From the NCBI GenBank assembly GCA_029934875.1, contig JAOZLK010000248.1, forward strand, positions 1 through 6,766: a stretch of 6,766 nucleotides of DNA. The letters run 5' to 3'. Source of the stretch: Bacteroidales bacterium (GTDB lineage Bacteria; Bacteroidota; Bacteroidia; Bacteroidales; GCA-2748055). A program made the position numbers and the translations under genes. The notes under the pieces are model-generated. The model saw only the letters and a list, made by a program, of their open reading frames with translations. It made no database searches and was not told where the DNA came from. Shown here piece after piece: positions 1 through 5,624 of this stretch; the first letter of the stretch is position 1, and each line of letters opens with the position of its first letter.

Positions 1-87
1 TGGTTATTGGGTATTGGTTATTGGTTATTGGGTATTGGTTATTGGTTATTGGTGATTGGTGATTGGTTATTGGTTATTGGTTATTGG
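1..87. repeat. Heptamer tandem repeat array A (TGGTTAT family)
   Basis: Twelve uninterrupted 7-bp units plus a final TGG run from the window edge, so the true array may be longer. Eight units are TGGTTAT, two are TGGGTAT and two are TGGTGAT; all variation lies in the fourth and fifth bases. Units 1-3 and 4-6 form an exact 21-bp duplication, which suggests growth by slippage or unequal exchange. The array lies beyond the 3' end of panB. Intergenic heptamer repeats of this general kind are known as STRRs in cyanobacteria, and I believe similar ones occur in Bacteroidota. Function is unknown. A 7-bp period cannot hold a coding frame, and no spacers are present. Confidence 0.97.
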
Positions 88-92
88 TCCAG

Positions 93-120
93 ATTACTAA
101 TAACTAATTACTGATTACTA
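93..120. repeat. Heptamer repeat array B (ATTACTA family, inverted relative of A)
   Basis: Four contiguous 7-bp units: ATTACTA, ATAACTA, ATTACTG and ATTACTA. On the minus strand they read TAGTAAT, CAGTAAT, TAGTTAT and TAGTAAT. The TAGTTAT unit differs from the array A unit TGGTTAT by one base, so the block looks like a diverged, inverted copy of the same repeat family. It sits between array A and the panB stop codon (124-126). No hairpin followed by a T-run is visible, so there is no clear intrinsic terminator for panB here. Confidence 0.85.
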
Positions 121-123
121 TTT

Positions 124-939
124 CTAATACTGTTCTTTTTCATTGGGGAAATTCTGGGACCTGACATCCTCAATATAATTCTGCACCGCTCCTTTGACTT
201 CCATCTGGAGGTTGTGATAACGGCGGAGAAATCTTGGTGAAAACTCCTGGGTTATGCCCAGCATATCGTGAAGTACAAGTACCTGCCCATCCACCTCAGA
301 GCCGGCCCCGATACCAATGGTGGGAATTGAAATCTCCCTGGTGACCTCACCGGCCAGTTTTGCGGGAATTTTTTCCAGCACAATTCCGAAACATCCGGCC
401 TTGGCAAGTGCCAGTGCATCGTCTTTCAATTTTTGGGCCTCTTCCTTATCTGTGGCCCTGACCACATATGTTCCGAATTTATGGATCGATTGGGGAGTCA
501 GTCCAAGATGACCCATTACAGGAATCCCCGCAGAAAGGATTCTTTCCACTGATTCAACAATCTCCTTTCCCCCTTCCAGTTTAATAGCACTCGCTCCGGT
601 TTCCTTCATAATGCGAATTGCAGATGCTAGCGCCTCCATGGAATTCCCCTGGTAGGTTCCAAAGGGAAGATCAACCACCACCAGGGCCCGGCTTGTAGCT
701 CTTACCACCGAGGCCGCATGATAAATCATGTTGTCCAGGGTTATGGGAAGTGTGGTCTCATAACCAGCCATCACATTGGACGCGGAATCGCCCACCAGGA
801 TCACATCAATTCCTGCCTGGTCCAACAGACGGGCAAAGGAATAATCATAACCGGTTAACATTGCAATTTTCTCACCCTTCAGCTTCATAGCCAGAAGAAC
901 ATGGGTGGTAACTCGTCTTACATTACTGTGCAGTGACAT
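124..939 (-). CDS. panB: 3-methyl-2-oxobutanoate hydroxymethyltransferase (ketopantoate hydroxymethyltransferase)
   Basis: This cytoplasmic enzyme makes ketopantoate from 2-oxoisovalerate and 5,10-methylenetetrahydrofolate, the first committed step to pantothenate and CoA. The 271-residue product matches the family's usual length (about 264 in E. coli) and spans the whole TIM-barrel fold. Family signatures are AYDYS-like LTGYDYSFA (28-36), LVGDS with metal ligand D51, VVDLPFG with D90, KLEGG with K120 and E122, GHLGLTPQS (143-151), VLEKIP with catalytic-type E189, and IGIGAG (208-213). All expected metal-binding and catalytic residues are therefore present. The ATG at 939 gives a standard N-terminus. 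No Shine-Dalgarno is seen; heptamer array C begins 6 nt upstream of the start. The gene diverges from dnaK and is flanked by same-orientation repeats. No panC or panD is visible nearby. Confidence 0.97.
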   Translation of the reverse strand: MSLHSNVRRVTTHVLLAMKLKGEKIAMLTGYDYSFARLLDQAGIDVILVGDSASNVMAGYETTLPITLDNMIYHAASVVRATSRALVVVDLPFGTYQGNSMEALASAIRIMKETGASAIKLEGGKEIVESVERILSAGIPVMGHLGLTPQSIHKFGTYVVRATDKEEAQKLKDDALALAKAGCFGIVLEKIPAKLAGEVTREISIPTIGIGAGSEVDGQVLVLHDMLGITQEFSPRFLRRYHNLQMEVKGAVQNYIEDVRSQNFPNEKEQY

Positions 940-945
940 TTTGCT

Positions 946-1022
946 TGGTGATTGGTTAGTGGTGATTGGTTATTGGTTAGTGGTGATTGGTGATTGGTTA
1001 TTGGTCAATCGTGATTGGTTTC
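946..1022. repeat. Heptamer tandem repeat array C (TGGTGAT/TGGTTAT/TGGTTAG)
   Basis: Eight clean 7-bp units (946-1001) alternate among TGGTGAT, TGGTTAT and TGGTTAG. Three decayed units follow (TGGTCAA, TCGTGAT, TGGTTTC) toward dnaK. The family and orientation match array A on the other side of panB, although TGGTTAG appears only here and TGGGTAT only in A. The TTAG-then-TGAT unit pair occurs at 953-966 and again at 974-987, so local duplication is evident. The decayed end contains a short palindrome, CAATC-GT-GATTG (1006-1017). Only 6 nt separate the array from the panB start codon, so it is probably transcribed as the panB leader, where it reads ATAACCA/ATCACCA. Confidence 0.95.
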
Positions 1023-1028
1023 TCTGTG

Positions 1029-1062
1029 CAAAGTTGATAATAAAAAACCATTTGGCAGTCAA
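1029..1062 (-). promoter_or_regulatory. Candidate panB promoter (Bacteroidota-type)
   Basis: On the minus strand CAACTTTG (1029-1036) matches the Bacteroidota -7 consensus TAnnTTTG except at the first base. A TTG (complement of 1060-1062) lies 23 bp upstream as a possible -33 element; this spacing is at the long end of what I would expect. Transcription would start near 1022-1026, which places the whole of array C in the 5' leader. The match is imperfect and based only on pattern. Confidence 0.3.
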
Positions 1063-1066
1063 TTTG
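1034..1066 (+). promoter_or_regulatory. Candidate dnaK promoter (weak)
   Basis: TCAATTTG (1059-1066) matches TAnnTTTG except at the second base, and a TTG (1034-1036) lies 22 bp upstream. The elements overlap those proposed for panB on the other strand. If used, the dnaK leader would be about 155 nt. No CIRCE element (TTAGCACTC-N9-GAGTGCTAA) and no other convincing promoter was seen in 1023-1229, so heat-shock control cannot be read from the sequence. Confidence 0.17.
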
Positions 1067-1081
1067 TCAGTAAACCTGACA
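1065..1081. promoter_or_regulatory. Short perfect palindrome in the panB-dnaK intergenic region
   Basis: TGTCAG-TAAAC-CTGACA has two perfect 6-bp arms around a 5-nt centre. It sits in the divergent region just downstream of the weak dnaK -7 candidate, where an operator or a small leader hairpin could lie. It is too short to be a terminator and has no T-run. Six-bp arms can arise by chance, and no known operator was recognised. Confidence 0.25.
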
Positions 1082-1185
1082 TGAATCTGGACATTTTCGG
1101 ACCGTTTTTGTGTCATTATTGCGATGAAGAGGGAAAAACAGCTTATGGCATAATCTCTGATAAGAAGAAAGAAGCAAGTAAGTAA
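1081..1185 (+). CDS. Doubtful 34-residue small ORF upstream of dnaK
   Basis: An ATG-started frame of 34 codons ends at TAA, 44 nt before the dnaK start. The predicted peptide has a CHYC motif (residues 11-14), a hydrophobic N-terminal third and a Lys-rich end (SDKKKEASK). CxxC could bind metal or be redox-active, but a single pair in a peptide this short proves nothing. There is no Shine-Dalgarno, and a chance ORF of this length is expected. If the weak upstream promoter is real, it would be a leader ORF in the dnaK mRNA. I do not recognise it. Confidence 0.13.
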   Translation: MNLDIFGPFLCHYCDEEGKTAYGIISDKKKEASK

Positions 1186-1229
1186 ACAGGAAAATAAGAA
1201 AGTTTAAAATATTAAAACAGATATAAATT

Positions 1230-3161
1230 ATGAGTAAGATTATCGGAATAGACCTGGGAACTACAAACTCGTGTGTTTCAGTAATGGAAGGTAACGAGCC
1301 GGTAGTAATTCCCAACAGTGAAGGAAAACGTACCACCCCCTCAGTGGTGGCTTTCGTTGAAAACGGAGAAAGAAAAGTGGGTGACCCTGCCAAAAGACAG
1401 GCCATAACCAATCCTACCAAGACCATCTCCTCCATCAAGCGTTTCATGGGAGAAACCTTTGACCGTGTAAGTAAGGAGGTCGGCAGGGTTCCATATAAAG
1501 TAGTAAAGGGTGAAAACAACACCCCGCGTGTTCAGATTGATGATCGCAAGTATTCACCCCAGGAAATTTCAGCCATGGTTCTTCAGAAAATGAAGAAGAC
1601 TGCCGAAGACTACCTGGGACATGAGGTTACCGATGCAGTAGTTACTGTTCCGGCCTATTTCAGCGATTCACAGCGTCAGGCCACAAAAGAAGCCGGTGAG
1701 ATTGCAGGGCTTAATGTAAAGAGGATCATCAATGAACCAACAGCCGCTTCACTTGCCTACGGGCTTGATAAGAAAACTTCCGATCTTAAAATCGCAGTTT
1801 TTGACCTTGGTGGCGGAACCTTTGACATCTCCATCCTCGAGCTGGGTGACGGTGTATTTGAAGTGAAGTCAACAAATGGCGATACCCACCTTGGTGGTGA
1901 CGATTTCGACCAGGTGATCATCGACTGGCTGGCCGACGAGTTTAAAAAGGACGAAGGACTGGACCTTAAAAAGGATCCCATGGCCCTTCAGCGTCTGAAA
2001 GAAGCTGCTGAGAAAGCCAAGATTGAGCTCTCCAGTTCTACCCAGACTGAGATCAACCTTCCTTATATCATGCCTGTGGACGGAGTTCCCAAGCACCTTG
2101 TAAAGAGCCTTTCAAGGGCAAAATTTGAGAGTCTGGCCGATTCACTGATCCAGGCTACCATCGCACCCTGTAAAAAGGCTTTGAAAGATTCAGGCTACAG
2201 CCGGAGCGACATCAACGAAGTAATTCTCGTAGGTGGATCAACCAGGATTCCTGCCATTCAGAAAGTGGTTCAGGATTTCTTTGGGAAAGCTCCTTCCAAA
2301 GGTGTGAATCCTGACGAGGTTGTAGCTGTTGGTGCAGCCATCCAGGGTGGTGTTCTTACCGGTGAGGTAAAAGACGTACTCCTCCTTGATGTGACTCCCC
2401 TTTCACTGGGTATAGAAACCATGGGAAGTGTGAATACCAAACTCATAGAATCCAATACCACCATTCCCACAAAGAAAACACAGACCTTTACCACTGCAGC
2501 CGACAACCAGCCCTCTGTAGAGATTCATGTGCTTCAGGGAGAACGTGCAATGGCCAAGGACAACAAAACCATTGGTCGTTTCCACCTGGATGGGATTCCA
2601 CCTTCACAACGGGGTTTACCTCAGATCGAAGTAAGCTTCGACATTGATGCCAACGGCATCCTGAATGTATCCGCCAAGGACAAGGGAACCGGCAAAGAGC
2701 AGAGTATCCGCATTGAAGCTTCATCCGGACTTTCAGATGCCGAGATAGAGAAAATGAAGCAGGAGGCCCAGGAAAATGAGGAGGCAGACAAAATTGCCAA
2801 GGAGAGGATCGAAAAACTCAACAATGCCGACAGCCTGGTATTCCAGACTGAAAAGCAACTGACCGAGTATGGAGACAAAATCCCTGCCGATAAGAAGGCT
2901 ACCATCGAAGAGGCCATCTCCAAACTGAAAGAGGCTCATAAGGCTGAAGATTTAGCAGCCATTGATGAGGCCATGGAAGCAGTGAATGCAGCCTGGCAGG
3001 CCGCTTCACAGGACATCTACAATGCTCAGCAGGCAGACGGTGATGCCGGACAGCCAGGTGGACAACCAGGAGGCCAGCCAGGAGGCGAAGCTCCCCAGGA
3101 TGCACCCCAGGGCAAAGGTGATGACGAAGTTACCGATGTAGACTTCGAAGAGGTAAAATAA
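1230..3161 (+). CDS. dnaK: Molecular chaperone DnaK (Hsp70)
   Basis: This ATP-dependent cytoplasmic Hsp70 folds and protects proteins together with DnaJ and GrpE. The 643 residues are close to E. coli DnaK (638) and align through the whole length. The nucleotide-binding domain (about 1-382) has [10 protein letters not shown] (5-14), K70, [11 protein letters not shown] (191-201) and [11 protein letters not shown] (331-341). The conserved linker VLLLDVTP (383-390) leads into the substrate-binding beta domain, with GERAMAKDN (437-445) and the [14 protein letters not shown] strand region (471-484). A helical lid follows to about 600, then a flexible Gln/Gly/Pro tail with three GQPG repeats and a terminal acidic DVDFEEVK. 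The 40-50 residue segment typical of Gram-negative DnaK is intact. The start matches the E. coli N-terminus residue for residue. The leader is A/T-rich with no Shine-Dalgarno, typical of Bacteroidota. dnaJ and grpE are not adjacent, and a strong terminator follows, so it is probably monocistronic. Confidence 0.99.
   Translation: MSKIIGIDLGTTNSCVSVMEGNEPVVIPNSEGKRTTPSVVAFVENGERKVGDPAKRQAITNPTKTISSIKRFMGETFDRVSKEVGRVPYKVVKGENNTPRVQIDDRKYSPQEISAMVLQKMKKTAEDYLGHEVTDAVVTVPAYFSDSQRQATKEAGEIAGLNVKRIINEPTAASLAYGLDKKTSDLKIAVFDLGGGTFDISILELGDGVFEVKSTNGDTHLGGDDFDQVIIDWLADEFKKDEGLDLKKDPMALQRLKEAAEKAKIELSSSTQTEINLPYIMPVDGVPKHLVKSLSRAKFESLADSLIQATIAPCKKALKDSGYSRSDINEVILVGGSTRIPAIQKVVQDFFGKAPSKGVNPDEVVAVGAAIQGGVLTGEVKDVLLLDVTPLSLGIETMGSVNTKLIESNTTIPTKKTQTFTTAADNQPSVEIHVLQGERAMAKDNKTIGRFHLDGIPPSQRGLPQIEVSFDIDANGILNVSAKDKGTGKEQSIRIEASSGLSDAEIEKMKQEAQENEEADKIAKERIEKLNNADSLVFQTEKQLTEYGDKIPADKKATIEEAISKLKEAHKAEDLAAIDEAMEAVNAAWQAASQDIYNAQQADGDAGQPGGQPGGQPGGEAPQDAPQGKGDDEVTDVDFEEVK
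3048..3083 (+). repeat. In-frame 12-bp repeats encoding (GQPG)3 in the DnaK tail
   Basis: Three tandem 12-bp units each encode Gly-Gln-Pro-Gly at residues 607-618 of DnaK. The units differ at the third position of the first, second and fourth codons, so they are related copies kept in frame. They lie in the disordered C-terminal tail before the acidic EEVK end. Gly-rich DnaK tails of varying length are common, so copy number probably differs among relatives. Confidence 0.8.
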
Positions 3162-3184
3162 GCAGGATATCTTCCAGTATATAC

Positions 3185-3223
3185 AGGAGCCGTCTCATAT
3201 TTATTTATGAGACGGCTTCTTTT
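3185..3223 (+). terminator. Intrinsic terminator of dnaK
   Basis: A 24-nt spacer after the dnaK stop codon leads to a hairpin whose core arms AGCCGTCTCAT (3188-3198) and ATGAGACGGCT (3207-3217) are perfectly complementary around an 8-nt A/T loop. The stem extends outward by three more pairs (one G-T) to 3185 and 3220. A T-rich TCTTTT (3218-3223) follows. Strand direction fits dnaK. The reverse strand lacks a T-run after the stem, so it looks one-directional. Confidence 0.93.
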
Positions 3224-3234
3224 CGTTATATTTG
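3204..3234 (+). promoter_or_regulatory. Bacteroidota -33/-7 promoter for the 3242-6766 gene cluster
   Basis: TATATTTG (3227-3234) is a perfect match to the Bacteroidota housekeeping -7 consensus TAnnTTTG. A TTTA (3204-3207), three of four bases of the -33 TTTG, lies 19 bp upstream, inside the loop and first base of the right arm of the dnaK terminator. The start codon at 3242 is only 7 nt past the box, so the mRNA would begin within about 0-5 nt of ATG. The position between a terminator and a three-gene unit supports it; the -33 match is weak. Confidence 0.65.
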
Positions 3235-3241
3235 ACACCTT

Positions 3242-3997
3242 ATGAAAAAGCTTCTGATACTGATTTGCATCTTCGCCGGCCTGGGGGTCCTGAATGGGCA
3301 GAACCAGCTGGATGAACAGGGCAGGAAGACCGGTCCGTGGAAGGTGGAATACCCCAATGGAAAAACCCTGTATGAAGGATCTTTCCTGGAGGGAAAACCC
3401 GTCGGACCGATGATCCGCTATTACGATTCGGGAGTCATCAGGGCAAAAATGAATTTCGATGCCCAGGGTAATCGCAGTTATGCAGAACTGTATTACAAAG
3501 GCGGTAAAAAGGCAGCAGAGGGGGTTTATGTGGGCCAGGATAAGGACTCGGTATGGACCTATTATTCAGAATTTGATGGCACGCTGCGGATGCGTGAAGC
3601 CTATGCCGGGGGAAAGCTTCATGGAGCCTCCTACAACTACTATCCTTCAGGAGAGGTTTCAGAAGAGGTCCACTGGGATACTAACAGCCGGGAAGGACCC
3701 TGGATTCAGTATTTTGAAGGAGGCGGTATCAGGTTGAAAAGCGCTTATAAAAACAACCTGCTCAATGGATCTCATGAGGTTTACTTCAGCGATAAAGTAC
3801 TGATTATGAGCGGAAAATATGTAAACGACCATTCTGAAGGCACCTGGAGCTACTTTGATGAGGAAGGAGAATTACTCTATACACTCGAGTACAAAAACGG
3901 TCGTCCCGTGGATGAAGAAAAGTATATGAAATTAATGCAGGATACACTTTTAAAATATGATACAATTGAAGCCCCCCAGCCTGTCCAATTCTTTTAG
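3242..3997 (+). CDS. Exported MORN/YwqK-like repeat protein, function unknown
   Basis: The 251-residue protein starts with a signal peptide: basic MKK, a hydrophobic core (4-17) and a likely signal peptidase I site after Gly19, leaving Gln20 as the mature N-terminus. No lipobox is evident. The rest is almost entirely about eight degenerate repeats of 23-25 residues of the MORN_2/YwqK type, with the pattern G.W..Y...G....E..Y..GK..G. Clear copies begin at about residues 31, 104, 128, 152, 176 and 200; those near 55 and 81 are weaker. The tail (223-251) is non-repetitive and ends in PQPVQFF. Such repeats form extended beta-hairpin arrays. In the family they are often labelled 'antitoxin YwqK', but no toxin partner is visible, so that label should not be transferred. 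It is first in a tight unit: the stop at 3995-3997 is 1 nt from the next ATG. It probably acts in the periplasm or at the outer membrane, perhaps with the protease. Confidence 0.88.
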   Translation: MKKLLILICIFAGLGVLNGQNQLDEQGRKTGPWKVEYPNGKTLYEGSFLEGKPVGPMIRYYDSGVIRAKMNFDAQGNRSYAELYYKGGKKAAEGVYVGQDKDSVWTYYSEFDGTLRMREAYAGGKLHGASYNYYPSGEVSEEVHWDTNSREGPWIQYFEGGGIRLKSAYKNNLLNGSHEVYFSDKVLIMSGKYVNDHSEGTWSYFDEEGELLYTLEYKNGRPVDEEKYMKLMQDTLLKYDTIEAPQPVQFF

Positions 3998-3998
3998 T

Positions 3999-5624
3999 AT
4001 GAGGAAATGGATTACAGCTTTTGTCCTGCTAACGGCAACACTGGCTTCCGGGCAGCAAATCGGAGATAGTATTTACTGGGTATATTTTACCGATAAAGCC
4101 AACAATGGATATCAATACGATCAGCCCTACGAATTCCTGTCTGAACGATCCGTCCAGCGCAGGGCTTGGCAGGGATTGGGTGTGGGCATGAGCGATGAAC
4201 CCCTAAGCAGGGCCTACGTGGACACACTGGTGGCTTTGGGCGCAGAGGTCCGGCATGTCTCCCGTTGGCTTAACGGTCTGGCCATGGTTAACGCAGATGA
4301 GGATCTGTTTCAAGAGGTCCTGGCCTTACCCTTTGTTGACACCTTTGCCTGGATTCCCGAATCCCAGGCCCTCTGGTTCCCCCCGGCCCCATCCGGAGAA
4401 CGCTTTGAACCACCCATGGAGTCACCTCCTGAATACAGCTATGGAGTGGCCAAAGAACAAATCCTGCAGGTGGATATGGACCTGCTTCACCGCGAGGGGT
4501 ATCGCGGACAGGGTGTTTGGGTTGGAGTGCTTGATGCCGGGTTCCGGAATGTGGATTCCCTCCCCTCCTTTGAAAGCATGATCAGTGAGGGACGCTTACT
4601 GGGAACACGTAATTTCGTGAACGACAGTTCAGTCTTCCGGCTTGTAAACAGCCATGGTATGATGGTGCTTTCCATTATTGGAGGCGACTGGAACGGGAAT
4701 ATGATGGGGACGGCTCCCGGTGCCAGCTATTTTCTTTGCGCCACCGAAAATGTTCATTCCGAAACCCACCTCGAAGAGATCGCATGGATTGAAGCCGCCG
4801 AGTATATGGATAGCCTTGGTTTCGATGTTTTCAACACCTCACTGGGATATTCGGACATGGACAGTACTGAATTTGACTATACCTACAGCGATATGGATGG
4901 ACATACCATCCTGATGTCCAGGGCAGCATCCATGCTGGCATCCAAGGGGATCATCCTTTGCAACAGCGCAGGAAACGAGGGGAGCAGCTCCTGGTACCGC
5001 ATCACTGCACCTTCAGACGCAAAGGATATTATCTGCGTTGGAGCGGTTGACAGTTCGGGAAATATTGCGTCTTTCAGCTCAAGGGGACCATCTTTTGACG
5101 GAAGGGTTAAACCCGAACTGGTTGCCATGGGCAGGGCGACAGGAATTCAATACATTAACGGGGGACTGGCCCGTGGATCGGGAACTTCCTTTTCATCGCC
5201 GGTAATGACAGGATCAGTAGCCTCTCTCTGGCAGGCCTACCCTGACATGCCTGCCAAAGAGCTGATACAGATCATCCGAAATACAGGAGATCGTTTCGAC
5301 AACCCCGACGCCACTTTCGGATATGGCATCCCCAGCTTTGCCAGGGCATACTGGATCATCAGCTCTGCGAGGCTGAATCATCTCTCCTCCGGCATGAATG
5401 TCTATCCCAATCCGGCCTCCCGGCTGGTACACATCGATCTTCCCGGATCTGACCAGGGAGAATACCTGCTCAGCTTCTATGATATGAATGGAAGGCTGCT
5501 TGCAAGAGAGCCGACATTCCTGCCCGGTGAACTGGCTCTGCCCGGCGGACTGGCTCCGGGTCTGTATTTGCTTGAGGTGGTCACCAACCACAAGATATAC
5601 AACACCAGGCTTATAATACAATGA
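3999..5624 (+). CDS. Secreted S8 (subtilisin-like) serine peptidase with T9SS C-terminal sorting domain
   Basis: This extracellular or surface subtilase has 541 residues. A signal peptide (1-18, cleavage in ASG|QQ) is followed by a prodomain (about 21-150) of the Bacteroidota type, containing DKANNGY, FLSERSVQRR and SRWLNG. The peptidase domain (about 150-455) has a complete triad: D179 in VGVLDAGF, H219 in NSHGMM and S397 in GTSFSSP. The oxyanion Asn is N326 in SAGNEG. The C-terminal 75 residues form a type A T9SS sorting domain: NVYPNPAS (467-474), FYDMNGRLL (493-501) and a GLYLLEV ending (521-527) before the final LIIQ. It should therefore cross the inner membrane by Sec and the outer membrane by T9SS, with the tail removed. 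An in-frame ATG at 3957 would overlap the previous gene by 41 nt and put 14 residues before the signal peptide, so the ATG at 3999 is preferred. The natural substrate is unknown. Confidence 0.96.
   Translation: MRKWITAFVLLTATLASGQQIGDSIYWVYFTDKANNGYQYDQPYEFLSERSVQRRAWQGLGVGMSDEPLSRAYVDTLVALGAEVRHVSRWLNGLAMVNADEDLFQEVLALPFVDTFAWIPESQALWFPPAPSGERFEPPMESPPEYSYGVAKEQILQVDMDLLHREGYRGQGVWVGVLDAGFRNVDSLPSFESMISEGRLLGTRNFVNDSSVFRLVNSHGMMVLSIIGGDWNGNMMGTAPGASYFLCATENVHSETHLEEIAWIEAAEYMDSLGFDVFNTSLGYSDMDSTEFDYTYSDMDGHTILMSRAASMLASKGIILCNSAGNEGSSSWYRITAPSDAKDIICVGAVDSSGNIASFSSRGPSFDGRVKPELVAMGRATGIQYINGGLARGSGTSFSSPVMTGSVASLWQAYPDMPAKELIQIIRNTGDRFDNPDATFGYGIPSFARAYWIISSARLNHLSSGMNVYPNPASRLVHIDLPGSDQGEYLLSFYDMNGRLLAREPTFLPGELALPGGLAPGLYLLEVVTNHKIYNTRLIIQ

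Noticed and set aside
1..87. G-quadruplex forming array
   Set aside because: The GG pairs recur every 7 bp, but most runs have only two Gs, so at best a weak two-tetrad structure could form. The phased heptamer explains the pattern.
1..120. CRISPR array
   Set aside because: The repeats are 7 bp long and directly tandem, with no unique spacers and no cas genes nearby.
1023..1229. CIRCE/HrcA heat-shock operator before dnaK
   Set aside because: No TTAGCACTC-N9-GAGTGCTAA or close variant is present. The only palindrome (1065-1081) is unrelated.
1067..1522. Minus-strand ORF of 151 codons opposite the dnaK start
   Set aside because: It lies mostly antisense to the conserved DnaK nucleotide-binding domain, has no recognisable motif and fits a codon-bias shadow.
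3459..3737. Plus-strand ORF of 92 codons inside the repeat-protein gene
   Set aside because: It lies in another frame of a well-supported gene with clear repeats and signal peptide, and shows no domain of its own.
3242..3997. Toxin-antitoxin role suggested by YwqK-like repeats
   Set aside because: The protein has a signal peptide and no small toxin gene is adjacent; its partner genes are a secreted protease and xseA.
5612..5617. TATAAT as an internal xseA promoter
   Set aside because: It falls within the last codons of the peptidase (Leu-Ile-Ile-Gln) and is not the Bacteroidota -7 type. The ATGA overlap already explains xseA expression.
3957..5624. Longer peptidase start at the ATG at 3957
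   Set aside because: It overlaps the upstream gene by 41 nt and adds 14 residues before a clear signal peptide. The ATG at 3999 gives a standard export N-terminus and a 1-nt gap.
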